A DNA stretch of 64,000 nucleotides from Microbacterium halophytorum (GTDB lineage Bacteria > Actinomycetota > Actinomycetes > Actinomycetales > Microbacteriaceae), in the NCBI RefSeq assembly GCF_002970975.1, contig NZ_PNFA01000012.1, positions 62,001-126,000 on the forward strand, given 5' to 3'. The position numbers were made by a program, and so were the translations under genes. Shown in pieces: positions 51,854-60,210 of the stretch. The notes beneath the pieces were generated by a model. It searched no databases and was not told where the DNA came from. It saw only the letters and a list, made by a program, of their open reading frames with translations. Numbering within the stretch: the stretch's first letter is position 1; each line of letters opens with the position of its first letter.

Positions 51854-53044
51854 TCAGGCCACCGGAACGTCGACGGTCGCTCCCCCGGCCTCGTGCGACT
51901 TCACAACGGCGCCCAGCAGTCTCATGTTGCGCAGGCCGTCGTCAAACGACGCGTTGCGGGGCAGCGACTCGGCCTCGGGGATTCCGGCGACCTCCTCGAG
52001 GAAGGCGCGCGCCTGGAACACGAACTGATCGTTCTGACCGTGACCAACGCCGGCGATATCGATCGGGAAGCCACCCCCGACGTACGGATGCGCCGACCCG
52101 AGCTGCACCGTACGATAGCCGACCACGTCATCCGGGTCGTCGTGGAACGCGACGTCGACCTCGGCGAAGCTCCGCTGGTCCCAGCGCGCGGCGCCCTTCG
52201 TGCCGAAAACCTCGAAGAACAGAGACGTCGGGTGGGCCAGGGCCACGCGCGAGACCTCCAGCGTGCCCACGCCGTGCTCGAACTCGCACGTGAAGCCCGC
52301 ATAGTCGTCGTTCTCGACCGGCACCATCTCGTCGCTTACGCCGCCTCGGGTGTGCCCGACAACCGCTCCGAGGGGCCGCGGCCGCTCGTTGATCGTCGTC
52401 GACAGGCGCGCACCTGAGACGTTCTTCATGTCGCCGCAAACGAACTCGGCCACGTAACTGAGGTGGCTGCCGACATCGGCGAGCGCACCAGAGCCGTTCG
52501 GGCCCTGATACCGCCAACTCATGGGAGCATCCGGGTGCGCGCCATAATCTGTCCAGTACCGTCCGCTGAAATGGAGCACGTTGCCGAGGCGGCCGGACTG
52601 GACGAGTTCGCGCACGAACGCGATTCCGGGGGCGCGCTTGTACGTCAGGCCGATGCGGGCGATCGACGACGCGTTCCGCGCGGCCTGGGCCATGGCCTCG
52701 GCGTCTTCGATCGTGTCACTGAGCGGCTTCTCGCAGAGCACGTGCTTGCCGGCAGCGAGCAGCGCCTCGACGACCTCACGATGCAAGAAGTTGGCGACCA
52801 CGACGCTGACGACGTCGATCGACGGATCGTCGACGATCGCCCGCCAATCCGTGTCGTGGCGCTCGAAGCCGAACCGCGCCGCGGCCTCTTCGGCGACGGC
52901 TCCGTTCAGGTCGCAAACCGACACGAGCCGGATGTCCGGAAGCGTCGGCGCGTACACGGCGCCGGCCTGCCGATACGCGTTGGCGTGCGCCTTGCCCGCC
53001 ATGCCCGCGCCGATGACGGCAACGCCGAGGGACTGGGTCGTCAT
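51854..53044 (-). CDS. Gfo/Idh/MocA-family dehydrogenase
   Basis: A 396-residue dehydrogenase. Rossmann start GVAVIGAGMAGKAHANAYR (about 6-24), catalytic lysine in HVLCEKPLSDTIEDAEAM (about 100), and the C-terminal domain with GALADVGSHLSYVAEFVCGDM (Asp/His catalytic pair). Longer than average for the family. AAAGGACTC precedes the ATG at 53044. It lies 103 nt after the MFS transporter gene with a hairpin between, so it may have reduced read-through or its own promoter. Substrate is probably a cyclitol or sugar. Confidence 0.88.
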   Translation of the reverse strand: MTTQSLGVAVIGAGMAGKAHANAYRQAGAVYAPTLPDIRLVSVCDLNGAVAEEAAARFGFERHDTDWRAIVDDPSIDVVSVVVANFLHREVVEALLAAGKHVLCEKPLSDTIEDAEAMAQAARNASSIARIGLTYKRAPGIAFVRELVQSGRLGNVLHFSGRYWTDYGAHPDAPMSWRYQGPNGSGALADVGSHLSYVAEFVCGDMKNVSGARLSTTINERPRPLGAVVGHTRGGVSDEMVPVENDDYAGFTCEFEHGVGTLEVSRVALAHPTSLFFEVFGTKGAARWDQRSFAEVDVAFHDDPDDVVGYRTVQLGSAHPYVGGGFPIDIAGVGHGQNDQFVFQARAFLEEVAGIPEAESLPRNASFDDGLRNMRLLGAVVKSHEAGGATVDVPVA

Positions 53045-53073
53045 AAGTTGAGTCCTTTCGTAGAGACGCGGAT

Positions 53074-53130
53074 GCCGCCGCGGGGAGCGAGAGGGCATTC
53101 TGTGCGGCTCCCTCTCGGCCACGCGGCGGC
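53074..53130 (-). terminator. Hairpin between the MFS transporter and 53044 dehydrogenase genes
   Basis: GCCGCCGC/GCGGCGGC (53074-53081, 53123-53130) and GAGAGGG/CCCTCTC (53089-53095, 53110-53116) stack into one long stem 18 nt after the transporter stop codon. Terminator or attenuator. Confidence 0.6.
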
Positions 53131-53147
53131 ACCCGCCCTGTGGTGTT

Positions 53148-54623
53148 CTATTGCTTGTTCTGGCGGCGCGCCTGGTGCAGGGCTTGGTCGCGCTTGCTGA
53201 GGGTGAAGATCTCGCCCGTCGTGATGCCCTCCTCGAGGGCCTCGAGCGTGTGGCCACGCGTCTCGGGCAGTTGCGTGACCACGAAGATCAGCGCGAGCAC
53301 CCCGACGCCGGCGAACAGGAAGAACGTGCCGGTGATGCCCATGCCGGCGACCATCGACGGGAAGTAGAGCGACAGGAAGCCGTTCATCATCCACAGCGCG
53401 AAGATCGACACGCCCGTTCCGACCCCGCGCATATGCAGCGGGAAGACCTCGGCGATGTAGACCCACACCGCGATGTTCAGGAACGTCTGCATCGAACCGA
53501 CGAAGAACACGACGAGGATCAGGATGACCCAGGGCCGAATGGGGCTGCCCTCGGGGATCGCCATCGACGAGAGGCCGATCAACAGGTGCGAGATCGTCGT
53601 CAGGGTGAAGCCGATGATGATCGTCTTGCGGCGGTCGACGCGATCCATCATGTAGAGCGCGACGATGCCGCCGACGACGGCGATGACGCCGGGGGCGATG
53701 TTCGCGATCAGGGCCGCGTTCTGGGTGAAGCCCGACTCGGTGAGGATCTGATTGCCGTAGTACATCACCGAGTTGATGCCCGTGAGCTGTTGCGCGATGC
53801 CGAGGCCCACGCCGATCAGCAGGATGCGCACGAGCCACTTGTTGCCGAAAATCGCCTTCAGGCCGATGGCCCTGCCCTTCTCCGCCGCGGCGATCGCCTC
53901 GATCTCGGCGACCTCCGCCTCGGCGCGATCCGCGGGGCGCACGGTCTTGAGCACGCGCAGCGCGTCGTCGCGGCGCCCCTTCTCGAGCAGCCACCGCGGC
54001 GACTCCGGCATCCGGAGCATGCCGAAGAACAGGCCGATGGCCGGCAGCGCGCAGATCGCGAACATGATGCGCCAAACGCCGTCGATGTGGCCGAAGACGT
54101 TGCCGATGATCGCGTTGATCACGAACGCCGCGAGTTGGCCCGACACGATGGCGAGTTCGTTGCGACCAGTGATCGAGCCGCGGATCTCGTACGGCGCGAG
54201 CTCCGCGAGGTACACGGGGACCACGGCCGAGGCGCCGCCGACGCCGAGGCCGAGCAGGATGCGGCCGAGGATCAGGATCTCGACGTTGGGCGTCACCACG
54301 ACGACCACGGAGCCGACGAAGAACAGCAGCGCGAGGATGATGATGATCGTGCGCCGGCCGATCGCGTCGGAGATCCTGCCGCACGTGACGGCACCGATCG
54401 CGGCGGCGAAGACCAGCGATGCGGTCACCCACCCCTCGGAGATCGGCGTGAGCCCCATCTCCTCCGTGAGCGATGGCAGCGCGCCGTTGATGACGCCGGT
54501 GTCATAGCCGAACAGCAGGCCGCCGAGGCACGCGACGATGGATATGAGACCCAGCCGACTGCTGTGCGGGCCCTTGGTCAGGGGCGGAAGCGCAGGCCTG
54601 CTCCCCGAGGTGCTGGTCGCCAT
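53148..54623 (-). CDS. iolT: Sugar-porter MFS transporter, inositol transporter-like
   Basis: A 491-residue 12-TM transporter of the sugar porter family. Signatures are GGLLFGYDTGVINGALPSL (about 34-52), GRISDAIGRRT (the RxGRR loop), PESPRWLLEKGRRDDAL (about 205), GIAQQLTGINSVMYYG (about 280) and PETRGHTLE near the end. The first and last blocks match bacterial myo-inositol/proton symporters such as IolT. AAGGAG precedes the ATG at 54623. The TTGACA/TACGCT promoter at 54656-54684 drives it. Inositol specificity is inferred from iolB/iolD next door. Confidence 0.85.
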   Translation of the reverse strand: MATSTSGSRPALPPLTKGPHSSRLGLISIVACLGGLLFGYDTGVINGALPSLTEEMGLTPISEGWVTASLVFAAAIGAVTCGRISDAIGRRTIIIILALLFFVGSVVVVVTPNVEILILGRILLGLGVGGASAVVPVYLAELAPYEIRGSITGRNELAIVSGQLAAFVINAIIGNVFGHIDGVWRIMFAICALPAIGLFFGMLRMPESPRWLLEKGRRDDALRVLKTVRPADRAEAEVAEIEAIAAAEKGRAIGLKAIFGNKWLVRILLIGVGLGIAQQLTGINSVMYYGNQILTESGFTQNAALIANIAPGVIAVVGGIVALYMMDRVDRRKTIIIGFTLTTISHLLIGLSSMAIPEGSPIRPWVILILVVFFVGSMQTFLNIAVWVYIAEVFPLHMRGVGTGVSIFALWMMNGFLSLYFPSMVAGMGITGTFFLFAGVGVLALIFVVTQLPETRGHTLEALEEGITTGEIFTLSKRDQALHQARRQNKQ

Positions 54624-54655
54624 CGTGACTCCTTCGTCGGTTACCTGATGGAGCC

Positions 54656-54684
54656 AGCGTAGATCGCCTTCTTTGTCCTGTCAA
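54656..54684 (-). promoter_or_regulatory. Promoter of the MFS transporter gene
   Basis: Minus-strand TTGACA (54679-54684), 17-bp spacer, TACGCT (54656-54661). A small palindrome TGTC-AATTA-GACA (54679-54691) overlaps the -35. Confidence 0.65.
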
Positions 54685-54756
54685 TTAGACATTATGATAT
54701 GGGGTCCTGCAGCACCGTGCCACCAATCTGGGTCCACACGCGGCCGCGGCGCAGGC

Positions 54757-54781
54757 CAGGGGAGCTTGTGCGCCTCCCCTG
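54757..54781 (-). terminator. Terminator of iolD
   Basis: CAGGGGAG (54757-54764) and CTCCCCTG (54774-54781) with a 9-nt loop, extended by outer CGGCGC/GCGCCG pairing, 17 nt after the iolD stop codon. Confidence 0.7.
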
Positions 54782-54797
54782 CCCGCGCCGCACGGTG

Positions 54798-56675
54798 TCA
54801 CAGGTAGAGGCCCTGCGATGCTTTGCTCTCGTCATACTTGGCCCGTGCGGCGCGAGTCGACTCGAGCTCCGAGACCTCTGCGACCGGTACGTCCCACCAG
54901 GCGCCCGAACCGCCGAAGCGGCCCTGCGCGTCGACCTGCACGTACACGACGCTCGTGCCGTCGAACGCCTTCGCCTCGGCGAGCGCGTCGCGGAAGGTGT
55001 CGGCCGTATCGGCACTCCACACCTTCGCGCCGTAACTGGCCGCGTTCGCGGCGAAGTCGACCTCGAGCCGCTCGCCATCATGCCGGCCGCCTTCGCCGCG
55101 CTCGTGGAAGCGGGTCCCGAACGCCTGGGCGCCGCGCGTCTCCGACAATGCCGCGATCGACCCGTAGCCGTAGTTGTCGACAATGACGAAGGTCATCTTC
55201 AGGTGCTCCTGCACAGCGGTGAGGATCTCCTGCGACAACATCAGGAAGGTGCCGTCGCCGATGAGGCCGAAGACGTGGCGCGAGCGGTCGCCGAGCGCGT
55301 TGCCGACCGCCCCCGGGATCTCGTAGCCCATGCAGGAGTTGCCGTACTCGATGTCGTAGCCCTTGGTCGATCCCGGGCGCCACAGCCGGTGCAGGTCGCC
55401 CGGCATGGAGCCCGCGGCGTTCACGACGACGTCGCGCTCGCCCGCCGCCTCGTTGAGGAGCCCGAGCATCTGCGCCTGCGAGAGCGTCGGGCTGTCGTCG
55501 AGCTCGACGATCCGGTCGATCTCAGCGCGCCATGCGGAGGCCGAAGCGACCGCAGCCTCGCGCGCATCCGCGCCGACCGACCATCCGCCGAGTTCTTCGA
55601 GCAGCTCGTCGATGGTCTCGCGTGCATCGCCCAGAAGGGGGATCGCTGCTTCCTTGTGGACGTCGATCTCCGCGACGTTGATGTTCACGAAGCGGACATC
55701 CGGGTTCTGGAACAGCGTGTTCGACGCCGTGGTGAAGTCCGTGTACCGGGTGCCGACGCCGATGACGACATCCGCCTCCCCGGCCGGCCCGTTCGCGTAG
55801 ACCGAGCCGCTCGCGCCGAGCGCACCGAGCGCGAGCTGGTGGTCGTACGGGAAGGAGGCTTTACCGGCCTGGGTGACGCCCACGCCGAGGCCGGTCGACT
55901 CCGCGAAGCGCACCAGCGCCTCGGTGGCCTCGGAGTAGATGACGCCGCCGCCGGAGATGATGACCGCCTTCTTCGCGCCCCTGATGACCTCGGCCGCCCG
56001 GCGGATCGCGGCGCGGTCCGCGCGGTTGCGGGCAATGTGCCAGACCCGCTCGCGGAACAGCGCCTCGGGGAAGTCGTAGGCCTCCGCCTGGACGTCCTGC
56101 GGCAGGGCGATCGTGACCGCTCCGGTGTCGGCGGGGCTCGTGAGCACGCGCATCGCCTCGAGCAGGGCGGGCGCGAGCTGTTCGGGGCGCCAGACCCGAT
56201 CGAAGTAGCGGCTCACGGCGCGGAAGGAGTCGTTCGCCGTGACGTCCTGCGCGTACGGCATCTCCTGCTGCTGGAGCACTGCCCCCGTGCTCCGGGTCGC
56301 GAAGACGTCGCTCGGCAGCAGCAGCACGGGGAGGTGGTTGACGGACGCGGTGCCGGCACCGGTCACCATGTTGGTCGCACCGGGGCCGATCGACGTGCTG
56401 ACGGCGAGCGCACCGAGCCGGTTGCGCATCTTCGCGTAACCGATGCCGATGTGCACCATCCCCTGCTCGTTGCGACCCTGGTAGTACGGAAACTCATCCT
56501 GGTACTGGAGCATCGCCTGCCCGATGCCGGCCACATTGCCGTGGCCGAAGATCCCGAACGCGCCCCCGAAGAACTTCTCGGTCACGCCATCTCGTTCGAC
56601 GTACTGCGCCCCGAGGAATCGGATGACCGCCTGCCCGACGGTCAGGCGGACGGTAGGCGAATCGGTGTGTGTCAT
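54798..56675 (-). CDS. iolD: 3D-(3,5/4)-trihydroxycyclohexane-1,2-dione hydrolase IolD
   Basis: A 625-residue thiamine-diphosphate enzyme that opens the ring in myo-inositol catabolism, giving 5-deoxy-glucuronate. It has the three ThDP-enzyme domains: LTVGQAVIRFLGAQYVERDG at the start, GGAFGIFGHGNVAGIGQAM (typical of IolD), central AVIISGGGVIYSEATEALV, and the ThDP motif from GLIGDGTFLM to VDNYGYGSI (about 490-525). The ATG at 56675 follows AGGAGTG. It lies 70 nt after iolB and shares its operator. Length matches IolD (about 630). Confidence 0.94.
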   Translation of the reverse strand: MTHTDSPTVRLTVGQAVIRFLGAQYVERDGVTEKFFGGAFGIFGHGNVAGIGQAMLQYQDEFPYYQGRNEQGMVHIGIGYAKMRNRLGALAVSTSIGPGATNMVTGAGTASVNHLPVLLLPSDVFATRSTGAVLQQQEMPYAQDVTANDSFRAVSRYFDRVWRPEQLAPALLEAMRVLTSPADTGAVTIALPQDVQAEAYDFPEALFRERVWHIARNRADRAAIRRAAEVIRGAKKAVIISGGGVIYSEATEALVRFAESTGLGVGVTQAGKASFPYDHQLALGALGASGSVYANGPAGEADVVIGVGTRYTDFTTASNTLFQNPDVRFVNINVAEIDVHKEAAIPLLGDARETIDELLEELGGWSVGADAREAAVASASAWRAEIDRIVELDDSPTLSQAQMLGLLNEAAGERDVVVNAAGSMPGDLHRLWRPGSTKGYDIEYGNSCMGYEIPGAVGNALGDRSRHVFGLIGDGTFLMLSQEILTAVQEHLKMTFVIVDNYGYGSIAALSETRGAQAFGTRFHERGEGGRHDGERLEVDFAANAASYGAKVWSADTADTFRDALAEAKAFDGTSVVYVQVDAQGRFGGSGAWWDVPVAEVSELESTRAARAKYDESKASQGLYL

Positions 56676-56745
56676 GGTGTGTTCACTCCTGTCGGTGTGT
56701 GGTTCTTTCGGGTGCCCACGGCGCGCGAGGGCCCCGGGCGCAGGG

Positions 56746-57591
56746 CTAGCCGCGGGTCGGGGCCGCCGGAACGAAGGGAACGCGCGGGTCGATGCCCTGC
56801 TCCGCCCAGGCGTTCGCGGTGTCCGCCAGATCGACATCCTGGCGCGCCTGGAGGGTGCGCTCCTGCGCCGGGCCCGCGAGCACGTTCAGGTAGTACAGGT
56901 CCTGGCCGTGCGCGGCGACCGTCGTGTGATAGGCCCAGGGCAGCAGGCAGATGTCGCCGTCACGCACCGTCTGCGCGAGGTCGAAGTCGCGTTCGGGGCT
57001 GTATGCCCGCTGCAGCGCCCACCCCTTCTGAGGGTCGCGAAGGCGGTAGTAGTACGTCTCCTCGAGCTGCGCCTCGCCGTCCTCGTCGTGCTCGTGCTTG
57101 TGCGGGGGATAGCTGGACCAGTTCCCGCCGGGCGTCCAGACCTCGACGACGAGGAGACGGTCGGCGGGGAAGGACGGCGCCATCAGCGTGGACACCTGAC
57201 GCGAGGCGTTCCCGCCGCCGCGGGCCTCCACCGGAAGATCGTCGGGGGTGACCAGCACCACGTCGTGCCGGGTCGTCGCAGGGGCGGACGCTACGGCGAT
57301 CTCCGCGCCGGCGCTGGCTGTGATCGACACCGCGGTGTCCCGGGGAACATACAGAAGGTGGCCGAGCCCGGCGAAGACGTCGGGGCGGCCGCCGAACTCG
57401 ATCGTCCGCCCTTCCACCTCGGCGCGTGCGGTGCCGGAGAGCGGGATGAACGCACGCTCGTCTCCGCCTGCGTCGAACTCGACCGCCTGCCCGTCGAAGG
57501 TGATCACCTCGAAGGAGACGTACTCCCAGCCGGCGACCTCTGGGGTGATCTTGCTCCAGTCGCCCTTGGCGAGAATCTGCGGCTGCGTCAT
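56746..57591 (-). CDS. iolB: 5-deoxy-glucuronate isomerase IolB
   Basis: A 281-residue bicupin that isomerises 5-deoxy-glucuronate to 2-deoxy-5-keto-gluconate. Metal-binding cupin residues appear in WSSYPPHKHEHDEDGEAQLEE (His/His/Glu, about 160-180) and LPWAYHTTVAAHGQDLYYLN (His, about 235). The N-terminal cupin has FIPLSGTARAEVEGR. ATG at 57591 is preceded by AGAGAGGATCCCACC; the upstream frame overlaps the operator. It heads iolB-iolD, directly downstream of operator B. Confidence 0.93.
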   Translation of the reverse strand: MTQPQILAKGDWSKITPEVAGWEYVSFEVITFDGQAVEFDAGGDERAFIPLSGTARAEVEGRTIEFGGRPDVFAGLGHLLYVPRDTAVSITASAGAEIAVASAPATTRHDVVLVTPDDLPVEARGGGNASRQVSTLMAPSFPADRLLVVEVWTPGGNWSSYPPHKHEHDEDGEAQLEETYYYRLRDPQKGWALQRAYSPERDFDLAQTVRDGDICLLPWAYHTTVAAHGQDLYYLNVLAGPAQERTLQARQDVDLADTANAWAEQGIDPRVPFVPAAPTRG

Positions 57592-57645
57592 GGTGGGATC
57601 CTCTCTGCCGCCGTCCGTCGGCGTTGACCCCACGAGACTATCGCG

Positions 57646-57666
57646 TGATGGACCTAATGTCCACAC
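57646..57666. promoter_or_regulatory. Catabolic operator B, upstream of iolB
   Basis: TGATGGAC (57646-57653), spacer CTAAT, GTCCACAC (57659-57666). The TGGAC/GTCCA core is palindromic and its minus-strand TGGACA can serve as -35 with TAGTCT (57635-57640) 17 bp downstream. It lies 55 bp before the iolB start and close to the iclR stop codon. Confidence 0.65.
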
Positions 57667-57680
57667 CGCGATAATTAATG

Positions 57681-58421
57681 TCAGTCACCGAGGAGGGCCG
57701 CCTCCCGCCGCAGCGCAACGACGTGCTCGTCCGCACCCTTGGTGATCTCTTCGGCGAGACCACCGATCGACAGGCATCCGATCGTTCGGCCTGCCGCATC
57801 CTCGATCGGGACTCCGAGCGCACCGATCCCCTGAGTGACGTCCTGATCCGAAACCGAGAAGCCCCACGCGCGGGTCCGGGCTACGTCCTCCCGGAGCTCG
57901 GCCGCCGTCGTGAGCGTGGCGTCCGTGAACCTCTCGAAGGGCTCCTGACCCAGGACGCGCTCGAGAGTCTCGTCATCCGAGGCGGCCAGAAGCGCACGCC
58001 CGGCGGCGCCGGCATGGAGCGGCAGTGCACGACCGGGGCGAAGGATCAGCACGTCGATCCCCTGCCCCTGCGCCCAGTCGACACATACCGCACGCTCACC
58101 CCGCGGCACGCTGAGAAAAGCCGTCTGCCCGGTCTCCTCGGCGAGACGCGCGAGAGCGGCGCCGGCGCCGCTCCATTCGCGCATCCCAGCTCGGCTCGCG
58201 TCCGCCAGACGCAGCCATCGCCTGCTCAGATCCATGCGCCCGTCCGGCAGCGAGACGATCAGATCGATGGCCTCGAGCCCCCCTGCCAGCCGATACACCG
58301 TCGGTCGGGGCACGCGGATGACGTCCGAGATCTCGGCCGGCGTCAGGGCCCCGCGTTCGGCGAGGGCGTCGAGAAGACTCTTCGCGTTCGCAAGCACGCG
58401 GATCGGTCGCGCGGCGGCCAT
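57681..58421 (-). CDS. IclR-family transcriptional regulator (second of pair)
   Basis: A 246-residue IclR regulator. The winged helix has LTPAEISDVIRVPRPTVYRLAGGLEAI (about 25-50), and the effector domain carries GRALPLHAGAAGRALLAA and WGFSVSDQDVTQGIGALGVPI (about 185-205). The ATG at 58421 shares a base with the upstream iclR stop codon (TGATG) after a GGGGGAG ribosome site. The frame also offers a GTG one codon upstream. With its neighbour it is the best candidate to bind operators A-C. Confidence 0.9.
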   Translation of the reverse strand: MAAARPIRVLANAKSLLDALAERGALTPAEISDVIRVPRPTVYRLAGGLEAIDLIVSLPDGRMDLSRRWLRLADASRAGMREWSGAGAALARLAEETGQTAFLSVPRGERAVCVDWAQGQGIDVLILRPGRALPLHAGAAGRALLAASDDETLERVLGQEPFERFTDATLTTAAELREDVARTRAWGFSVSDQDVTQGIGALGVPIEDAAGRTIGCLSIGGLAEEITKGADEHVVALRREAALLGD

Positions 58422-59194
58422 CACTCCCCCCCCGCCTGATATCCGAGCGCTGCGCTCGCGCGCGCGGCCGCCTCCGAAACGAGCTCGGCGGCGCGGAGCT
58501 CCGGGGCGAGGAGCTTGCCCCGCAACCCGCTCACCGAGAGCGCGCCCTCGACCTCCCCGCGGTGATTGAAGATCGGCGCGCCCACGGCGGCGATGCCGTG
58601 GGTGACGTCACCGTCGGAGAGGGCGAAGCCCTGCGCGCGCGTCGCGTCGATGACCGCCTCCAGCTCGGCGCGCGACGGCGCCCCACCACCTGTATCGCCG
58701 ACGAACCGCTCCACGAGCGCCGCACGCTCCGCGTCGGGGAGATGGGCGAGGATCGCGCGTGGCGCTGCGCCGTGATGCAGCTCAAGCGACTGCCCGAGGC
58801 GAAGCGCGAGAGACCGGACATCCGCCCCCTCAAAACGCTCGACGCAGACGGCGCGGTCGTCGGCCCGGATGCAGAGATAGCTCGTCGCCCCCGTCGTGGC
58901 GAGCAGCTCGCGGAGCTCAGGCACGGCGGCTTCCCGCACGTTCAGGCGATCCTCCACGATGCTGCCAACCCTGAGGAAGTCGAGGCCGAGCCGGTACGCC
59001 CCCCGGCGCACTCCGCTCTCGACCCAGCCGAGAAGCTGCAGATTCGACAGGATGCGGTACGTCGACGAGGTCGGTTCACCCACGCCCTCCGCGATGGCGA
59101 TCGCACTGGACTCGCCCTCCGCGGCGAGATGGCGGAGCACGGCATCCGCCTTGTCGAGGATCTCGAGACTGCCCCCGCTGTTGTCATTACTCAC
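58421..59194 (-). CDS. IclR-family transcriptional regulator (first of pair)
   Basis: A 257-residue IclR regulator. Winged helix: SSAIAIAEGVGEPTSSTYRILSNLQLLGW (about 28-56, quoted in part), effector domain with GQSLELHHGAAPRAILAHLP and QGFALSDGDVTHGIAAVGAPI (about 195-215). It is about one third identical in layout to the downstream iclR, suggesting an old duplication or two-regulator system. It is divergent from the transketolase operon; operator C lies between them. Confidence 0.9.
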   Translation of the reverse strand: MSNDNSGGSLEILDKADAVLRHLAAEGESSAIAIAEGVGEPTSSTYRILSNLQLLGWVESGVRRGAYRLGLDFLRVGSIVEDRLNVREAAVPELRELLATTGATSYLCIRADDRAVCVERFEGADVRSLALRLGQSLELHHGAAPRAILAHLPDAERAALVERFVGDTGGGAPSRAELEAVIDATRAQGFALSDGDVTHGIAAVGAPIFNHRGEVEGALSVSGLRGKLLAPELRAAELVSEAAARASAALGYQAGGE

Positions 59195-59256
59195 TCGTCA
59201 ACCCTCCCACACAGTGGACACCCGCTCCAATAACCCTCCGGATCATTTAATCTCAT

Positions 59257-59279
59257 GCGATGGACGATTTGTCCGCTAG
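59257..59279. promoter_or_regulatory. Catabolic operator C, upstream of the transketolase operon
   Basis: GATGGAC (59259-59265), spacer GATTT, GTCCGCT (59271-59277). The GGAC/GTCC core is palindromic. TGGACG (59261-59266) lies 17 bp before the -10 TATAGT (59284-59289), so a bound repressor would mask the -35. Confidence 0.6.
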
Positions 59280-59283
59280 CCGG

Positions 59284-59289
59284 TATAGT
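59284..59289 (+). promoter_or_regulatory. -10 of the transketolase operon
   Basis: TATAGT, 17 bp after TGGACG inside operator C and 33 nt before the ATG at 59323. Confidence 0.6.
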
Positions 59290-59322
59290 CTAGGAGTCAG
59301 AGCCGACGAACGAAGGAAAACC

Positions 59323-60210
59323 ATGACTGTTCTCTCGTCCCGACCGACCAACGAGGAGCTGGCAGATCTCGCCCGCCAGGCCCGCTGGAAGATCGTCGAA
59401 ACCGTCGCCGCCAGCAAAGCCGGCCACATCGGCGGGCCCCTGTCCGCGACCGATGTGTTGATCGCCCTCTACTTCGCCCAGCTCGACATCGACCCTGCTG
59501 CGCCCCAAGACCCGGATCGCGACCGGTTCATCCTCTCCAAGGGGCACTCGGCGATCGGGCTCTACTCAGTCCTCGCGCTGCGCGGCTACTTCCCGGTCGA
59601 CGAGCTCGCGACGTTCGACCACGGCAACTCCCGCCTGCAGGGCCACCCGGACATGTTGCTCACCCCCGGCGTGGACGCCTCGACCGGCTCCCTCGGTCAA
59701 GGGCTGTCGGCAGGTGCAGGCATGGCGCTGGGTGCGAAGCGGCTCGGCAAGGATTTCCACACATGGGTGATGGTCGGCGACGGCGAGATCGAGGAGGGCA
59801 TGATCTGGGAGACGGTTCTCTCGGCGCCGCGCTTCGGTCTGGACAACCTCACCCTGATCATCGACCTCAACGGCCTGCAGCAGTACGGCTGGCCCAGCGA
59901 AGCGAACGACCGCTTCGACCGCAGCGAGCCGGTCGGCCACGTCGACCTCGAGCGCGTCTTCACCGGGTTCGGCTGGAACACACTCACGATCGACGGCCAC
60001 GACTTCGACGAGATCTTCGAAGCGTTCGGGCGCGTGTCGGCGGACCGGGGAGTGTCCGGACTGCCGACGGTGATCATTTCCCGCACCACGAAGGGGCGCG
60101 GGATCTCCTTCACCGAAGGAACCTACAAGTGGCACAACGGCGTCGCCACGGAAGACCAGCTCGAAACGGCTCATGCGGAGCTGCTCGGAGAGACGGGAGA
60201 GAATCGATGA
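59323..60210 (+). CDS. Transketolase-like N-terminal subunit
   Basis: A 295-residue ThDP-binding half of a split transketolase. It has SKAGHIGGPLSATDVLIALYF (in parts, about 25-45), LSKGHSAIGLYSVLALRGYF, GSLGQGLSAGAGMALGAK, and the ThDP motif MVGDGEIEEGMIWE ... LIIDLNGLQ (about 148-190). GAAGGAA precedes the ATG at 59323. It overlaps the C-terminal subunit gene by 4 nt. Split transketolases are known in pentose and branched-sugar pathways (for example D-apulose-4-phosphate transketolase), so a catabolic rather than general pentose-phosphate role is likely. Confidence 0.9.
   Translation: MTVLSSRPTNEELADLARQARWKIVETVAASKAGHIGGPLSATDVLIALYFAQLDIDPAAPQDPDRDRFILSKGHSAIGLYSVLALRGYFPVDELATFDHGNSRLQGHPDMLLTPGVDASTGSLGQGLSAGAGMALGAKRLGKDFHTWVMVGDGEIEEGMIWETVLSAPRFGLDNLTLIIDLNGLQQYGWPSEANDRFDRSEPVGHVDLERVFTGFGWNTLTIDGHDFDEIFEAFGRVSADRGVSGLPTVIISRTTKGRGISFTEGTYKWHNGVATEDQLETAHAELLGETGENR

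Noticed and set aside
54679..54691. TGTC-AATTA-GACA palindrome as a fourth strong copy of the catabolic operator
   Set aside because: The arms have the opposite orientation (GTC...GAC instead of GAC...GTC), so it does not match the GGAC-5 nt-GTCC pattern.
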